Origin: an uncultured Eubacteriales bacterium
GTDB lineage: Bacteria > Bacillota > Clostridia > Oscillospirales > Acutalibacteraceae
Length of the DNA stretch: 15,033 nucleotides
NCBI GenBank assembly: GCA_934667845.1
Contig: CAKUMQ010000059.1
Span: 1-15,033, forward strand
Reading direction: 5' to 3'
Shown: positions 14,561-15,033 of the stretch, piece by piece
Layout of the letters: each line of letters opens with the position of its first letter
How positions within the stretch are numbered: the first letter of the stretch is position 1
Position numbers and translations under genes: made by a program
Notes under the pieces: generated by a model
Told to the model about the DNA's origin: nothing
Databases searched by the model: none
The model's input: the letters and a program-made list of their open reading frames with translations, nothing else

Positions 14561-15033
14561 TTACACCCGCCCGAACAGCTTTTCGATCTCCCGCTTTGTC
14601 CGCCGGAAGCACACCGGGCGGCCGTGGGGGCAGTAGCACACCGCATCGTCGGTCAGCACCCGCTTGGCCAGCGCCAGCAGCTCCTCCGGGCTGTTTTTGT
14701 TGCCCGCCTTCACGGCGGCGCGGCAGGCGACGGAATGGGCGATCCACTCCTGCTTGGCTGTGGTGATCTCCCGCTTGCCGGACAAAAGTCCGCCCGCGAT
14801 CTCCTGCAACACATCCACGGGGTCACAGCCGGTCAGAATGACCGGCACGGAGCGCAGAAGCAGCGTTTTGCCGCCGAAATCTTCCATTTCAAAACCGGCG
14901 GCAAGCAGTGCGTCTTTTTCCTCGATCAATACCTCATATTCCTCGCGGCGCAGCGGAACGGAGATCGGCGCAAGCAGCAGCTGCCGCTCAACGCCGCCCG
15001 CGCCGCGTCCCTCGTTATACAAAATCCGCTCAT
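14561..15033 (-). CDS. mutL: DNA mismatch repair protein MutL, C-terminal part (partial)
   Basis: The C-terminal 157 codons of MutL; the ATPase domain lies beyond the right edge. The first visible residues (ERILYNEG) resemble the region just after the DQHA motif of the endonuclease type. Further on are SVACRAAVKAG and the CPHGRP motif near the end, then KREIEKLF, the other metal-site motifs of nicking MutL proteins found in bacteria without MutH. It therefore probably nicks DNA in mismatch repair under beta-clamp control. miaA follows 5 bases after the stop. One Glu in the first motif may be displaced (see findings). Confidence 0.93.
   Translation of the reverse strand, partial: ERILYNEGRGAGGVERQLLLAPISVPLRREEYEVLIEEKDALLAAGFEMEDFGGKTLLLRSVPVILTGCDPVDVLQEIAGGLLSGKREITTAKQEWIAHSVACRAAVKAGNKNSPEELLALAKRVLTDDAVCYCPHGRPVCFRRTKREIEKLFGRV

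Noticed and set aside
14556..14747. Upstream extension of the miaA frame into mutL.
   Set aside because: MiaA proteins start a few residues before the P-loop, as the ATG at 14555 does; the extension overlaps well-supported MutL sequence.

Overview
This is a GC-rich window that looks like a low-variation, housekeeping part of a Clostridia-type Firmicute genome, most like the gut Oscillospiraceae/Ruminococcaceae. The reasons are the gene content (SepF, YlmH, DivIVA, endonuclease-type MutL, DUF951, Sua5), strong AGGAGG-type ribosome binding sites, and a gene order typical of that group. The taxonomic call is an inference, not read directly from a marker. I see 18 protein genes, all on the minus strand and tightly packed, with many stop/start overlaps. 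I see no rRNA, tRNA, CRISPR array, insertion sequence or prophage.

In transcription order (right to left): mutL (C-terminal part, cut by the window end) and miaA; a HlyD-like single-pass membrane protein; a division-linked block of yggS, sepF, ylmH and divIVA; a GC-rich hairpin gap; then lspA, an RluA-family pseudouridine synthase, a PHP-domain hydrolase, a DUF951 zinc-ribbon-like protein, prfA (RF1), a Sua5-type threonylcarbamoyl-AMP synthase, coaE, a membrane-anchored lytic transglycosylase and an M18 aminopeptidase. After a 178-base intergenic region with a hairpin, a cluster of GTAT/ATAC half-sites and a candidate promoter comes a separate small unit: an XRE regulator with a long helical TPR-like C-terminal part, overlapping the start of an ABC exporter that runs off the left edge.

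Most genes serve translation (MiaA, RluA-type synthase, Sua5, RF1), cell division and envelope (SepF, DivIVA, YlmH, LspA, lytic transglycosylase, HlyD-like protein), cofactors (YggS for PLP, CoaE for CoA) and repair (MutL). The only accessory-looking part is the left-hand regulator/exporter pair. I did not find a convincing new system. The items most worth a second look are the uncharacterised HlyD-like protein embedded in the division cluster, the regulator/exporter pair with its possible operator array, the long LspA tail overlapping the next gene, and a possible change in the MutL endonuclease motif. Seven of the 17 visible starts appear to be GTG or TTG, each chosen from ribosome-binding-site or overlap evidence.
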